Source: Sphingobium sp. TKS (GTDB taxonomy: Bacteria > Pseudomonadota > Alphaproteobacteria > Sphingomonadales > Sphingomonadaceae). From it: 64,000 bases of DNA. The position numbers and the translations under genes were made by a program. The stretch covers positions 437,001 through 501,000 of the forward strand of contig NZ_CP005083.1 in NCBI RefSeq assembly GCF_001563265.1, given 5' to 3'. Under the pieces are notes generated by a model, which saw only the letters and a program-made list of their open reading frames with translations, was not told where the DNA came from and ran no database searches. This document shows, one piece after another, positions 18,379-25,607 of the stretch (positions within the stretch are counted from its first letter, which is position 1; the number at the start of each line of letters is the position of its first letter).

Positions 18379-18819
18379 ATGGAAGCTGGTTACGCGAAGG
18401 GAACCACCGGCATCGCGGTGTTCAATGTTGACGGGGGCATGAAGCTCGACGAGATACGTCGCGCGCATGGCGGCAACCTGGATAATTGCCCGGTACGGGA
18501 CGTCCTGGCCAATCTGAGCGGCAAATGGTCTTCGCTCCTGCTGATCGTGCTTGCGGAACGCCCGCGCCGTTTCAGCGAGATCCGCCGACTTGTGTTCGAC
18601 ATTTCGCAACGCATGCTGACGCAGACCCTGCGTGAATTGCAGAGGGATGGCTACGTTCACAGGCTGGTCGTCCCCAGCACGCCGCCCAAGGTGGAATATA
18701 GCCTGACCCCTTTGGGCCACTCGATGTTCCAACCCTTGCTGGCCCTTATCGAATGGGCTGACCAGAACCACATGGCTGTGCGTGAGGCTCGAGACCGGTT
18801 CGACGCGATAGCTGAATAG
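18379..18819 (+). CDS. HxlR-family transcriptional regulator
   Basis: 146-residue winged-helix regulator. It shows the HxlR pattern CPVRDVLANLSGKWSSLLLIVLAERPRRFSEIRRLVFDISQRMLTQTLRELQRDGYVHRLV, then VEYSLTPLGHSM. Cys residues in this family often sense quinones or reactive electrophiles. It is divergent from the NmrA-type gene at 18292, which it probably controls. The 86-bp gap contains the shared promoter. Confidence 0.88.
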   Translation: MEAGYAKGTTGIAVFNVDGGMKLDEIRRAHGGNLDNCPVRDVLANLSGKWSSLLLIVLAERPRRFSEIRRLVFDISQRMLTQTLRELQRDGYVHRLVVPSTPPKVEYSLTPLGHSMFQPLLALIEWADQNHMAVREARDRFDAIAE

Positions 18820-18943
18820 CCGGAATGCGACATGCGGGATTCACGCCTCGTTCTATGTATGATAATGTCCTTTATCACACACTCATGGCGATCCGATGGA
18901 GCCGTTTAAACGGTCCCGAGATCCACCGCCGAAAGGGAGCGAT

Positions 18944-19339
18944 ATGGACCAGGACGAGGACACGGCTTTCGCCGACAACTATGCCGAGCGCGACCAGGCC
19001 AAGGCGCTGCGCGAGCAGGCCCGCGCGGGCGGCTTGCGCTTCGAGGCGTATCTTACCGGCGATCAGGCCGACTGGCTGTTGGAGCGGATCGAGCGCGGCA
19101 TGTTCGCCGATCCTTCCGAGGCGGTGTTCGCGATCGTCAAGAACTTCATCGACATGGAGCCGCACCACGATTTACGCGACGAGCTGCTACGCCGGATATT
19201 GGACGGGTCGATAAAGCGCGGCCTTGAGGACGCGGAGGCTGGCCGCGTCCGCGACGCCGACGAGGTGTTCGACGAGCTGCGCCGCAAGATGGCCGCGCCG
19301 CGTCCCGCGCCGGCGCGATGGGAGAAGATCGCGCGATGA
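18944..19339 (+). CDS. Small acidic protein upstream of a recombinase (antitoxin-like)
   Basis: 131 residues from ATG 18944, chosen because GGGAG precedes it (MDQDEDTAFADNYAERDQAKALREQARAGGLRFEAYLTGDQADWLLERIERGMFADPSEAVFAIVKNFIDM). The middle part resembles a CopG/ParD-type ribbon-helix-helix region in which a helix follows FADPSEAV. The stop overlaps the next ATG (ATGA at 19336-19339), so it is co-translated with the tyrosine recombinase. I do not recognise a specific family. Confidence 0.6.
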   Translation: MDQDEDTAFADNYAERDQAKALREQARAGGLRFEAYLTGDQADWLLERIERGMFADPSEAVFAIVKNFIDMEPHHDLRDELLRRILDGSIKRGLEDAEAGRVRDADEVFDELRRKMAAPRPAPARWEKIAR

Positions 19340-20304
19340 ACCAGCTCGCCCCCCTCCCCGCGCCCGCGCCCGCGCTGGCGTTGCCGGCGCTGATCGCGGC
19401 GGCCGACGAGCGCGCGCAGCTTCGATTCCTTGAGTTCTTCGCCGTCACCATCCGCAATCCGCATACACGCCGCGCCTATGCGCGGGCGGCCGGCGACTTC
19501 CTGGCCTGGTGCGAGGCGCGCGGCGTCGCCTCGCTCGCCCAGGTGCAGCCGCTTCATGTCGCGGCCTGGGTCGAGGCGCTGGGGCGCGAGCTGGCCGCCC
19601 CCAGCGTCAAGCAGCAGCTCGCCGGCGTGCGCCACCTGTTCGACTGGCTGGTGACGGGTCATGCCGTGCCGGCGAACCCGGCCGGATCGGTGCGCGGGCC
19701 GGCGCATAGCCAGCGGCGCGGCAAGACGCCGGTACTGGCCCCCGACGAGGCGCGGCGGTTGCTCGACAGCATCGACGTGACCACCCATGCGGGCCTGCGC
19801 GACCGCGCGCTGATCGGTCTCATGGTCTATAGCTTCGCGCGGATCGGCGCGGCGCTGGCGATGCGGGTCGAGGACGTGTTCATGCAGAATCGGCGGCTAT
19901 GGGTCCGCCTGCATGAGAAAGGCGGCAAGCGCCATGAAATGCCCTGCCACCACAATCTAGAGGATTATCTAACCGCCTATATCGACGGTTGCGAGCTGCG
20001 CGAGGACCGCAAGGGGCCGCTATTCCGCACGATCGCGCGCAGCACTAAGCGACTAAGCGATACCCCCCTGCCCCAAGCCAACGCCTTCGCGATGGTGCGC
20101 CGGCGCGCGGCGGCGGCCGGGATCGGGACGGCGATCGGCAACCACAGTTTCCGCGCGACCGGGATCACCACCTATTTGAAGAATGGCGGCACGTTGGAGA
20201 CGGCCGCGACGATGGCGAACCATAGCTCGACGCGCACCACCCAGCTCTATGACCGCCGCCCCGATGACGTGACGCTGGACGAGGTGGAGCGCGTGTTGAT
20301 CTAG
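19336..20304 (+). CDS. Tyrosine recombinase/integrase
   Basis: Phage-integrase family recombinase of about 322 residues. The N-terminal SAM-like DNA-binding domain is FFAVTIRNPHTRRAYARAAGDFLAWCEARG. The catalytic domain shows LRDRALIGLMVYSFARIGAALAMRVEDV (catalytic Arg), the Lys of LHEKGGKRHEMP, HSFRATGITTYL (HxxR), and the Tyr in RTTQLYDRR. It is of the type common on sphingomonad plasmids and may act on plasmid dimers or cassette-like repeats. It is coupled to the small gene upstream and meets the phosphatase gene tail to tail with a 4-base overlap. Confidence 0.88.
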   Translation: MNQLAPLPAPAPALALPALIAAADERAQLRFLEFFAVTIRNPHTRRAYARAAGDFLAWCEARGVASLAQVQPLHVAAWVEALGRELAAPSVKQQLAGVRHLFDWLVTGHAVPANPAGSVRGPAHSQRRGKTPVLAPDEARRLLDSIDVTTHAGLRDRALIGLMVYSFARIGAALAMRVEDVFMQNRRLWVRLHEKGGKRHEMPCHHNLEDYLTAYIDGCELREDRKGPLFRTIARSTKRLSDTPLPQANAFAMVRRRAAAAGIGTAIGNHSFRATGITTYLKNGGTLETAATMANHSSTRTTQLYDRRPDDVTLDEVERVLI

Positions 20305-20921
20305 GCGGCGAGCGCGGGCGCGCAGGTCCAGCGGTCGCCCTGCCAATGAAACCCTACCCGCTGCGCGTTGCCGATCGCGGGCGGCTCGCCCTTGCGCCAG
20401 AAAGCGCGCATCTTGGCCCGATCGTCCAGATGGGCGTCGGCGACGATCGCGCGCGCGGCCTGGATGAACTGCCCATGCCCGAACACATAGGCCAGCGATC
20501 CCGCAGGCATGGCGGCGAGGCGCGTTAGCGCCGCCTCGCAGCGCCGTAACAGGGTGCTGAAACTCTCCGCCCCTTCCCCGTCGCAGTAGTCAGGATCGGC
20601 CTCGCGCCAATAGCGTTCTAGGTGCGGCATCCGTTCGGCGCTGCGCGTGCCGTTCCAGCGCGCAGGTTGCAAATAGGTGAACTCTTCGATCGGCCACACT
20701 TCCACCGGCACGCCTGGAAAGCGCGCGATCGTCGGCGCGGCCGTCTGCCGGGTGCGGGTATAGGGCGAGGTGACGATGAGCGCGGGCGCTTGCGTCCAGC
20801 TCGCCGCGACCGCGCGCGCCTGTTCGTGGCCGCGCTCCGTCAGCGCGATCGTCGCGAGATCGTGGCAGGGCACGCCGGCGTTGCCGGTGTTTTCGCCGTG
20901 GCGGATGAAGATCGCTCTCAT
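20301..20921 (-). CDS. Histidine phosphatase-superfamily protein
   Basis: 206 residues with the phosphoglycerate-mutase-like signature MRAIFIRHGENTGN (catalytic His in RHG), ERGHEQARAVAASW, IVTSPYTRTRQTA and the second His in SLAYVFGHGQFIQA. It hydrolyses or transfers phosphate through a phospho-His; the substrate is unknown. It lies last in the minus-strand group behind the DUF2442 gene (6-bp gap). Confidence 0.8.
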   Translation of the reverse strand: MRAIFIRHGENTGNAGVPCHDLATIALTERGHEQARAVAASWTQAPALIVTSPYTRTRQTAAPTIARFPGVPVEVWPIEEFTYLQPARWNGTRSAERMPHLERYWREADPDYCDGEGAESFSTLLRRCEAALTRLAAMPAGSLAYVFGHGQFIQAARAIVADAHLDDRAKMRAFWRKGEPPAIGNAQRVGFHWQGDRWTCAPALAA

Positions 20922-20927
20922 GTCCGG

Positions 20928-21380
20928 TTAGGCGGCCCGGTATAGCCCATTGCTGGCTTCCCAGCCCCGGCACGCCAGCAAGATTGGTTTCGGCACCTTC
21001 TTTTCGCCGTTGGAGTAGTAGGCGACCATGCGGCGCGAGACGCCAAGCGCATCGGCCGCCTTCGACAGCGACAGCGCATGGCGCAGCCGCCATTCGAGGA
21101 AGGCGCGCACATCGCCATGCCCGGTTGCCGACAGCGTTTCGAGCCACAGCATGTCCGCGCCCAGCTCCGCACCCGAAGGCCAGGCCAGGCTATGACCCCA
21201 ATCGCCCACTTCGACCTTGGCGAACTCGCCCGGATCGCGCAGCGCGGCAAAGGCGCGATCGGCGAGGACCGCGCCAAGATCGAGATCAGCCGCCGTCCCT
21301 TCCGACCAGGACAGATGCAGCGATGACGGCCCGGTCGCGCGCACGGCGGTAATGGTGCGGGCCTTGTCGGTGATGTTCAT
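20928..21380 (-). CDS. DUF2442 protein with helix-turn-helix C-terminus
   Basis: 150 residues from MNITDKARTITAVRATG. The first half (LHLSWSEGTAADLDLGAVLADRAFAALRDPGEFAKVEVGDWGHSLAWPSGAELGADML) matches the DUF2442 pattern. The second half has LSLSKAADALGVSRRMVAYYSNGEKKVPKPILLACRGWE, a Cro/XRE-like DNA-binding helix-turn-helix. DUF2442 genes commonly pair with DUF4160 genes as antitoxin-like partners. Its ATG overlaps the TGA of the DUF4160 gene (21377-21380). Confidence 0.75.
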   Translation of the reverse strand: MNITDKARTITAVRATGPSSLHLSWSEGTAADLDLGAVLADRAFAALRDPGEFAKVEVGDWGHSLAWPSGAELGADMLWLETLSATGHGDVRAFLEWRLRHALSLSKAADALGVSRRMVAYYSNGEKKVPKPILLACRGWEASNGLYRAA

Positions 21381-21604
21381 CCGTTCAACTCCTGCCACGT
21401 CTGCATGAGCAAAGCCTGATTAGGCCGCGCCCATTCCAATGCGTCCTTCAAGACCGCCGCCGACACGGTGCCCACGATCACGTCAAACGATGCAATCGCC
21501 ACCGAGCAGCGGAAATCCGGGCCTTCGATGTGGAAATGCGGCACGCCATGATCGCGGCCATAGACGGCAATTTTCCAGCGGGGACCGCGAAACATCGTGA
21601 CCAT
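21377..21604 (-). CDS. DUF4160 protein, putative toxin partner
   Basis: 75 residues: MVTMFRGPRWKIAVYGRDHGVPHFHIEGPDFRCSVAIASFDVIVG. The HGVPHFHIEGPDF signature is that of DUF4160, almost always found beside DUF2442 and thought to form a toxin-antitoxin-like pair. A second start at MFRGPRWK (third codon after the first) is possible. It is coupled to the DUF2442 gene by ATGA. Confidence 0.75.
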   Translation of the reverse strand: MVTMFRGPRWKIAVYGRDHGVPHFHIEGPDFRCSVAIASFDVIVGTVSAAVLKDALEWARPNQALLMQTWQELNG

Positions 21605-21657
21605 GCTTCAATGTAGTGCAAAGGTTGCACTAGTGCAAGGCTGATAGCCAAAATGAT

Positions 21658-21951
21658 CTAAGCGCCTGGCGCTGGCACCGTGGCCCTACTCGTTGCGCTC
21701 CCCAAGCCCGCAAGCGGTCCTGGCCCAAGGTTCCGGCCCACATGGCGGGCGAGATCGCGTGCGCGGATCTCGCGGCACCCTCGCCGATTACCGGCGATGT
21801 AGGCGATCGGGCGTCCAGCCTTCAATTCGTCGCCGGGTTCCGGCGGCCGATCAGGCACCTTGTCGAGAATGCGGTCGAGATCACCCACCGCACGACCTTT
21901 GGAGCGCCGCGCGAAAAACTCGGCCGCCGTTTCGGGTCGATCAATCGTCAT
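21658..21951 (-). CDS. Small unknown protein fused to a repeat element
   Basis: 97 residues. The first 46 (MTIDRPETAAEFFARRSKGRAVGDLDRILDKVPDRPPEPGDELKAG) look like a genuine small acidic/basic protein of a toxin-antitoxin pair. The rest (EIRARDLARHVGRNLGPGPLAGLG...) is encoded by a 99-bp repeat also found at 23484-23582, so the natural end may be lost. Its start overlaps the upstream gene's stop. I do not recognise the family. Confidence 0.5.
   Translation of the reverse strand: MTIDRPETAAEFFARRSKGRAVGDLDRILDKVPDRPPEPGDELKAGRPIAYIAGNRRGCREIRARDLARHVGRNLGPGPLAGLGSATSRATVPAPGA
21674..21772 (+). repeat. 99-bp direct repeat, copy A
   Basis: Begins GGCACCGTGG, contains CTCCCCAAGCCCGCAAGCGG and CCCACATGGCGGG, and ends GGATCTCG. 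It is the imperfect direct repeat of 23484-23582. The two copies bracket 1.7 kb of minus-strand toxin-antitoxin-like genes. Confidence 0.85.
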
Positions 21952-22147
21952 CATGGAGATCAGACATAAGCGCCTCAACGCTGGTGAAGCGCACGCCCTT
22001 GCCAGCTTCCAGTTCTTCGATCGCATCGCGCGTAGCAGCGCGGCCCATCAACTCGGCCTCCAACTTCGCCTTATGGGCCTCATTACGCGCGCGGCGCTCG
22101 GGACTCCAATCTTTCATAAGATCGGAAAAGGGGCGATGGCCGGCCAT
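21941..22147 (-). CDS. Small antitoxin-like protein
   Basis: 68 residues: MAGHRPFSDLMKDWSPERRARNEAHKAKLEAELMGRAATRDAIEELEAGKGVRFTSVEALMSDLHDDD. The F-DL-KDWSPERRAR opening and the acidic VEALMSDLHDDD tail resemble RelB- or HigA-associated antitoxins, but no DNA-binding domain can be named. It overlaps the following small gene (ATG inside its last codons), a typical toxin-antitoxin arrangement. Confidence 0.55.
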   Translation of the reverse strand: MAGHRPFSDLMKDWSPERRARNEAHKAKLEAELMGRAATRDAIEELEAGKGVRFTSVEALMSDLHDDD

Positions 22148-22159
22148 CTATCAATCCTT

Positions 22160-22386
22160 CTAGGTGAGAATCTGGATGCCGCGCCGCTTCACCAGCGTCA
22201 GCAAGGCGAGCGCCGCGCCAGTCGGCCGCATCGTGCCGGCCTCCCAGCGCTGGACCGTGCGCTTGTGCGCCCACAGCAAGCGCGCAAACCCGGCCTGGCT
22301 CAAACCGCTCTCCTGGCGCACCGCCGGATTTCGGCCGCCTCCATCGGTGGATAAAGGATTTCGCCGTTTCGATCAGTCCCCGTCAT
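22160..22386 (-). pseudogene. HTH (XRE/HigA-type) antitoxin gene with frameshift
   Basis: From ATG 22386 the frame reads MTGTDRNGEILYPPMEAAEIRR and then hits a stop. In the adjacent frame the protein continues VRQESGLSQAGFARLLWAHKRTVQRWEAGTMRPTGAALALLTLVKRRGIQIL to TAG at 22160. This is a clear Cro/XRE helix-turn-helix of the kind used by HigA/MqsA-like antitoxins. A missing G near 22325-22330 (AAATCCGGCGGTGCGCC) explains the break. Its 5' end overlaps the next gene upstream. Confidence 0.7.
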
Positions 22387-22792
22387 GGTCGTTCATCCCG
22401 GCCATGCCGGCTGCTGCGCCGGCTTCGGCGATGGCGTCGTTGATTTCCTCGATCGTGAACCGCGCGCCGTTGCCCTTCACTATCCCGCGCAGGTCATCCC
22501 ACGAGCTTTTGCGCGGTGCCGGCGGCGCGATGCCCGCCGCCGTCGCGGCGGTCATCAGGTCATCCAGCGAGAATCTGTTAAACTTCCCGCGCAGGAGGTC
22601 GTTGAGGCGGGGCGGCGTCAGCCCGAGCCGCTTGGCGGCCTCGCCCAGCGGCACGTCCCACGACTTCACCCGCGCGGTGATGCCCCGCATCAGGTCCGCG
22701 CGCGTCCTCAACTCCGTCGCCTCCTCCGGCGTGTCGGCGATTGCGTCAAAGACGCAGGCGAAGGTTTCGACCTTCATGTCGTCGGCGTTCAT
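22373..22792 (-). CDS. XRE-family HTH protein (HigA-like antitoxin)
   Basis: 139 residues from MNADDMKVETFACVFDAIADTPEEATELRTRADLMRGITARVKSWDVPLGEAAKRLGLTPPRLNDLLRGKFNRFSLDDLMTAATAAG. The helix-turn-helix VPLGEAAKRLGLTPPRLNDLLRGKFNRFSLDDL is the HTH_37 pattern seen in HigA2-type antitoxins. The ATG at 22792 was chosen for the AAGGCAGGG upstream. It follows a YafQ/RelE-type toxin gene by about 35 bases. Confidence 0.75.
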   Translation of the reverse strand: MNADDMKVETFACVFDAIADTPEEATELRTRADLMRGITARVKSWDVPLGEAAKRLGLTPPRLNDLLRGKFNRFSLDDLMTAATAAGIAPPAPRKSSWDDLRGIVKGNGARFTIEEINDAIAEAGAAAGMAGMNDHDGD

Positions 22793-22827
22793 TGCCCTGC
22801 CTTCCAAACGTTCGGCCGTCGAGCCGA

Positions 22828-23148
22828 TTACTCGAACAGTTCCGAATGGGTTCCCGCGCGCACGAAGTTCACCAGATTGCCCTCAATCGTGTAGATCAGC
22901 AGGAAATCGCCGCCGATATGGCACTCGCGATGATCGCTCCAATCGCCCTTGAGGGCGTGGTCCAGCCATTCCGGGCCAAGCGGCGCATCGTTGGCGATGA
23001 GCAGCATCATCGCTTCCTTGAGCTGGTTCATGTTGTAGCGGCCGCTGCGCGACAGCCGCTCCCAATCCTTGACGAACCGCTTTTCGTAGGATGCCTCTCT
23101 TGGGAACGAAGCCCGCTTACTGCTGGCGGGCTTCTTGGTCGAGGGCAT
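22828..23148 (-). CDS. RelE/YafQ-type toxin (mRNA interferase)
   Basis: 106 residues from MPSTKKPASSKRASFPREASYEKRFVKDWERLSRSGRYNMNQLKEAMMLLIANDAPLGPEWLDHALKGDWSDHRECHIGGDFLLIYTIEGNLVNFVRAGTHSELFE. The KGDW-DHRECHIGGDFLLIY core and the terminal GTHSELF are diagnostic for YafQ ribosome-dependent endoribonucleases (family catalytic His residues present). It overlaps the DinJ-type antitoxin gene by 32 bases, the normal order antitoxin-toxin. Confidence 0.88.
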   Translation of the reverse strand: MPSTKKPASSKRASFPREASYEKRFVKDWERLSRSGRYNMNQLKEAMMLLIANDAPLGPEWLDHALKGDWSDHRECHIGGDFLLIYTIEGNLVNFVRAGTHSELFE

Positions 23149-23398
23149 CGAACAGTTCCTTGGGATCGGTGAAGCGCGCACGACGCGCCTTCATGGTCGC
23201 GCGGGACGATTCGATCGCGGCGCGCGTCTCGGCGTTGGGCACCTTCAGCTCGAACGGCAAGGCATGGTCCTTGGCGACCCGCGTAAGCGTCATGCGGACC
23301 ACATCGGAAACCGTCAGCCCCAGCTCGGCTAGGACGGCGGCGGCTTCATCCTTCAATGTTTCGTCGATGCGCGCACGCACGAACGCGGTAGCAGCCAT
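23117..23398 (-). CDS. RelB/DinJ-type antitoxin
   Basis: 93 residues from MAATAFVRARIDETLKDEAAAVLAELGLTVSDVVRMTLTRVAKDHALPFELKVPNAETRAAI. The N-terminal ribbon-helix-helix pattern (VRARIDETLKDEAAAVLAELGLTVSDVVRMTLTRVA) is classic DinJ; the C-terminal tail wraps the toxin. It is expected to neutralise the YafQ-type protein and autorepress the operon. The start at 23398 gives the family length. Confidence 0.9.
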   Translation of the reverse strand: MAATAFVRARIDETLKDEAAAVLAELGLTVSDVVRMTLTRVAKDHALPFELKVPNAETRAAIESSRATMKARRARFTDPKELFDALDQEARQQ

Positions 23399-23483
23399 TG
23401 GAATCTCCCTAGTCAGACGAACGATGTAGCTCATTTGAGCAACAATTTCAATCTAGGCGAGGAGACTGCGCCTGCCGCTGCGC

Positions 23484-23582
23484 GGCACCGTGGCTCTACT
23501 CGCTTCGCTCCCCAAGCCCGCAAGCGGTCTTGGCCGAAGGTGACGACCCACATGGCGGGGCCGAGATCGCAAGCGGATCTCG
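23484..23582 (+). repeat. 99-bp direct repeat, copy B
   Basis: Same orientation and length as 21674-21772, with scattered mismatches. It lies just upstream of the DinJ-type antitoxin gene, outside any convincing coding sequence. Confidence 0.85.
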
Positions 23583-23847
23583 GGCATGGTGCCGGCGTGC
23601 GCCGGCATGATGTTCGTTCGCATGGGGAAAGGCGGTCCCGGCCGCCTCTCCCCAGCAACGGCAATCAGCGGGACCGGGTTGGCGCGAAGCGCCCGCCCGC
23701 ACCACTCCCGCAGATTCCCGCTGCCCCCCTCTCTCGCCGGCTGCTCCGCGCGAACTCGGGAGCGATGGCCGCAGCCATCGCCCCGCAGGGCGATTTGAAG
23801 GGAGTAGAAGGTATGAACAGGACAACCGGGAAAGCTGGCTCAATCGG
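23583..23847. other. Non-coding stretch before the SprT-like gene
   Basis: About 265 bases downstream of repeat B without a convincing gene. It contains CCGGCGTGCGCCGG, a perfect 14-bp inverted repeat near 23592-23605. In the last 35 bases an in-frame extension of the protease coding pattern (EQDNRESWLNRV) appears without an ATG. Confidence 0.4.
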
Positions 23848-24453
23848 GTGGCGGCGGGCATGGCCCCCTTGTTCGCGGCGTTGGACGCTCCCCTGCCCGC
23901 GCGTATCCGCGTGGCGATCGGCTTCACCAGCTCGGGCCGGAAGGGCAAGGCGATCGGCGAGTGCTGGGATAACCGGCTGAGCGCGGACGGGCATTTTGAA
24001 ATCTTCATCCGGCCCGACCTCGCGCACGCGCCTGACGCCATGCCGGCGCAGATCGCGGCCATCCTCGCGCATGAGCTGGTCCATGCCGCCGTCGGCATCC
24101 CGGCAGGGCATGGGAAAGCGTTTAAACGGATCGCGCTGGGGCTGGGGCTCGTCGGGCCGATGCGCGCCACCACCCCCGGCGAGGCGTTTCTTGCGGCCGT
24201 CGCGCCGATCTTGGACGCCGTTGGCCCCCTCCCCCATGCCCGTCTCGACACCGATGGGGAGTCGACCGCGCCGAAGAAGCAGAAAACCCGGATGCTCAAA
24301 TGCGAGTGCGCGACGTGCGGCTATACCGTGAGGACCGCGCGCAAATGGCTTGAGCTGGCCGGAGCGCCGCTTTGCCCGATCGAGGATCACGGCCGCATGG
24401 AGCATGAGCCGCTGGACGACGGCAGCGAGGATGAGGGCGGCGACGACGGCTAG
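23848..24453 (+). CDS. SprT-like zinc metallopeptidase domain protein
   Basis: About 201 residues. The HELVHAAVGIPAGHGKAFKRIAL segment gives the HExxH zinc site with the third His in GHGKAFKR, as in SprT/WSS1-like proteases. A C-terminal zinc ribbon (CECATCGYTVRTARKW...LCPIEDHGRM) follows. Such genes are frequent on sphingomonad plasmids next to par/rep loci. The start is uncertain: GTG 23848 is the only plausible codon, yet family-like residues (EQDNRESWLNR) continue upstream in frame, while the nearest ATG (23813) is in another frame. A 5' frameshift is possible. Confidence 0.75.
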   Translation: MAAGMAPLFAALDAPLPARIRVAIGFTSSGRKGKAIGECWDNRLSADGHFEIFIRPDLAHAPDAMPAQIAAILAHELVHAAVGIPAGHGKAFKRIALGLGLVGPMRATTPGEAFLAAVAPILDAVGPLPHARLDTDGESTAPKKQKTRMLKCECATCGYTVRTARKWLELAGAPLCPIEDHGRMEHEPLDDGSEDEGGDDG

Positions 24454-24545
24454 ACCGCCCTCCCCTCCCCGCAATTCGGGGTTTCATTGACGCTGCGCGC
24501 CAGTTCGGGGTTTCGTTGACGCAACCGGAGCAAGCCAGTATGACC

Positions 24546-24583
24546 ACATGCAAACATGCGATCATGTAAGGATATTCACATGC
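24546..24583. repeat. ACATGC-rich repeat cluster upstream of parA
   Basis: CACATGCAAACATGC, then ATCATGTAAGG, then TCACATGCC overlapping the parA start. The ACATGC and CATGT words recur at 25180-25206 and 25541-25580. It is probably a ParA/ParB or replication binding site (partition operator or iteron). Confidence 0.6.
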
Positions 24584-25233
24584 CAACAATCGCGATCATC
24601 AGCCAGAAGGGCGGCGCGGGGAAAACCACCCTCGCCTTGCACCTGGCCGCCGCCGCCGAGGATTCCGGGCATACCGCCCTTGTGATCGACGTCGACCCGC
24701 AGGCGACGGCGAGCCAGTGGGCGGCATGGCGACAGGATGCGCCCCCGGTCGTGATCGACAGCGCGCCCCCTCGCCTTGCCGCCAAGATCGAGCAGGCGAC
24801 GGGCCAGGGCGCGGCGTTCATCGTAATCGACACCCCGCCCCACGCCGACAGCGCCGCCAGCGCCGCCGTCGAGGCGGCCGACCTAGTGTTGATCCCTTGC
24901 CGCCCCAGCGCGTTCGATTTGGCGGCGATCAAGACGACCGCCAGCCTTGTGAAGATGCGCGGCAAGCCTGCTTTCGTGATCTTCACGGCGGGAAGCCCGA
25001 CCGCGCCGCGCATGTATGACGAAGCCGCGCAGCTCGTGCAGGATTATGGGCTTGACGCCTGCCCCCACCATATCGCGGATCGCGCCGCCTTTCGCCACGC
25101 GGCGGCCGAGGGCAAGACGGCGATGGAGATCGAGCCGAGCGGCAAGGCGGCCGATGAGGTGCGCCAGCTTTACAAGTGGACATGCGAGCATGTAAACATG
25201 CAAGCATCTAGGAAGCGGAGGGCCAACGCATGA
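24580..25233 (+). CDS. parA: ParA-family partition ATPase
   Basis: 217 residues from MPTIAIISQKGGAGKTTLALHLAAAAEDSG, with the deviant Walker A KGGAGKTT, LVIDVDPQATASQWA (A' motif) and FIVIDTPPHADSAASAAVEAADLVLIPCRP (Walker B). It belongs to the short ParF/ParA-Ib-like group that works with a small ribbon-helix-helix partner. It positions plasmid copies on the nucleoid. The gene overlaps the small downstream gene by ATGA (25230-25233) and is preceded by ACATGC repeats. Confidence 0.88.
   Translation: MPTIAIISQKGGAGKTTLALHLAAAAEDSGHTALVIDVDPQATASQWAAWRQDAPPVVIDSAPPRLAAKIEQATGQGAAFIVIDTPPHADSAASAAVEAADLVLIPCRPSAFDLAAIKTTASLVKMRGKPAFVIFTAGSPTAPRMYDEAAQLVQDYGLDACPHHIADRAAFRHAAAEGKTAMEIEPSGKAADEVRQLYKWTCEHVNMQASRKRRANA
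25180..25206. repeat. ACATGC-type repeats inside the parA 3' end
   Basis: ACATGCGAGCATGTAAACATG followed by CAAGCATC, built from the same words as the cluster before parA, including the perfect palindrome ACATGCGAGCATGT with a 2-base centre. It lies within the last parA codons, directly before the partner gene. Confidence 0.55.
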
Positions 25234-25544
25234 GCCGGAAGGGATCATTGCTCGCATTGCGGGATCGCGATGCAGCGCCAGCGCCGGCGATGGTCGAGCC
25301 GGAGGGGAGGGCGGCCGCGCCGATCGCCCGTGGCACTGGCGCAGGCTCCGGCAGCGGATCGAGCAGCAACCCGGTTGCGCCGAGCCGTCAGGGCAAGAAG
25401 GCCATGACGGGCTATTTCAGCCCGGAAATGTCCTTCGCCATGCACATGACCGCCCGCAAGCACGGCATGAGCCTACAGGACGCGATGGCCGAGGCGTTCA
25501 ACGACTGGCTTCGCAAGATGGGGGAAAGCCCTGTAGGCAAGTGA
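25230..25544 (+). CDS. Small ParB-like partner of ParA (ribbon-helix-helix type)
   Basis: 104 residues: MSRKGSLLALRDRD, an unstructured Ala/Pro/Gly/Ser-rich linker, then GKKAMTGYFSPEMSFAMHMTARKHGMSLQDAMAEAFNDWLRKMG. The end resembles a ribbon-helix-helix domain (beta strand GYFSPE followed by two helices), as in ParG/ParR-type centromere binders. Its position and ATGA overlap with parA support that role. The flexible N-terminus could stimulate the ATPase as in ParG. Confidence 0.7.
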   Translation: MSRKGSLLALRDRDAAPAPAMVEPEGRAAAPIARGTGAGSGSGSSSNPVAPSRQGKKAMTGYFSPEMSFAMHMTARKHGMSLQDAMAEAFNDWLRKMGESPVGK

Positions 25545-25580
25545 GCATGTCCACATGCAAACATGCGGGTAAGTAAACAT
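25541..25580. repeat. ACATGC-type repeats downstream of the par genes
   Basis: GTGAGCATGTCCACATGCAAACATGCGGGTAAGTAAACATGG in essence, reusing ACATGC twice and CATGT once. It lies between the convergent par and rep genes, so it could be a parS-like centromere or an iteron group. Confidence 0.55.
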
Positions 25581-25607
25581 GGCCGCTTGCCCGCATAGAG
25601 CAGGGGA

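Noticed and set aside
21674..23582. Classical integron with attC sites
   Set aside because: The repeats lack visible attC core sites, and the recombinase nearby does not show integron-integrase features that I can recognise.
24546..25580. CRISPR array
   Set aside because: The ACATGC words are short, unevenly spaced and overlap coding sequence; no repeat-spacer regularity and no cas genes.
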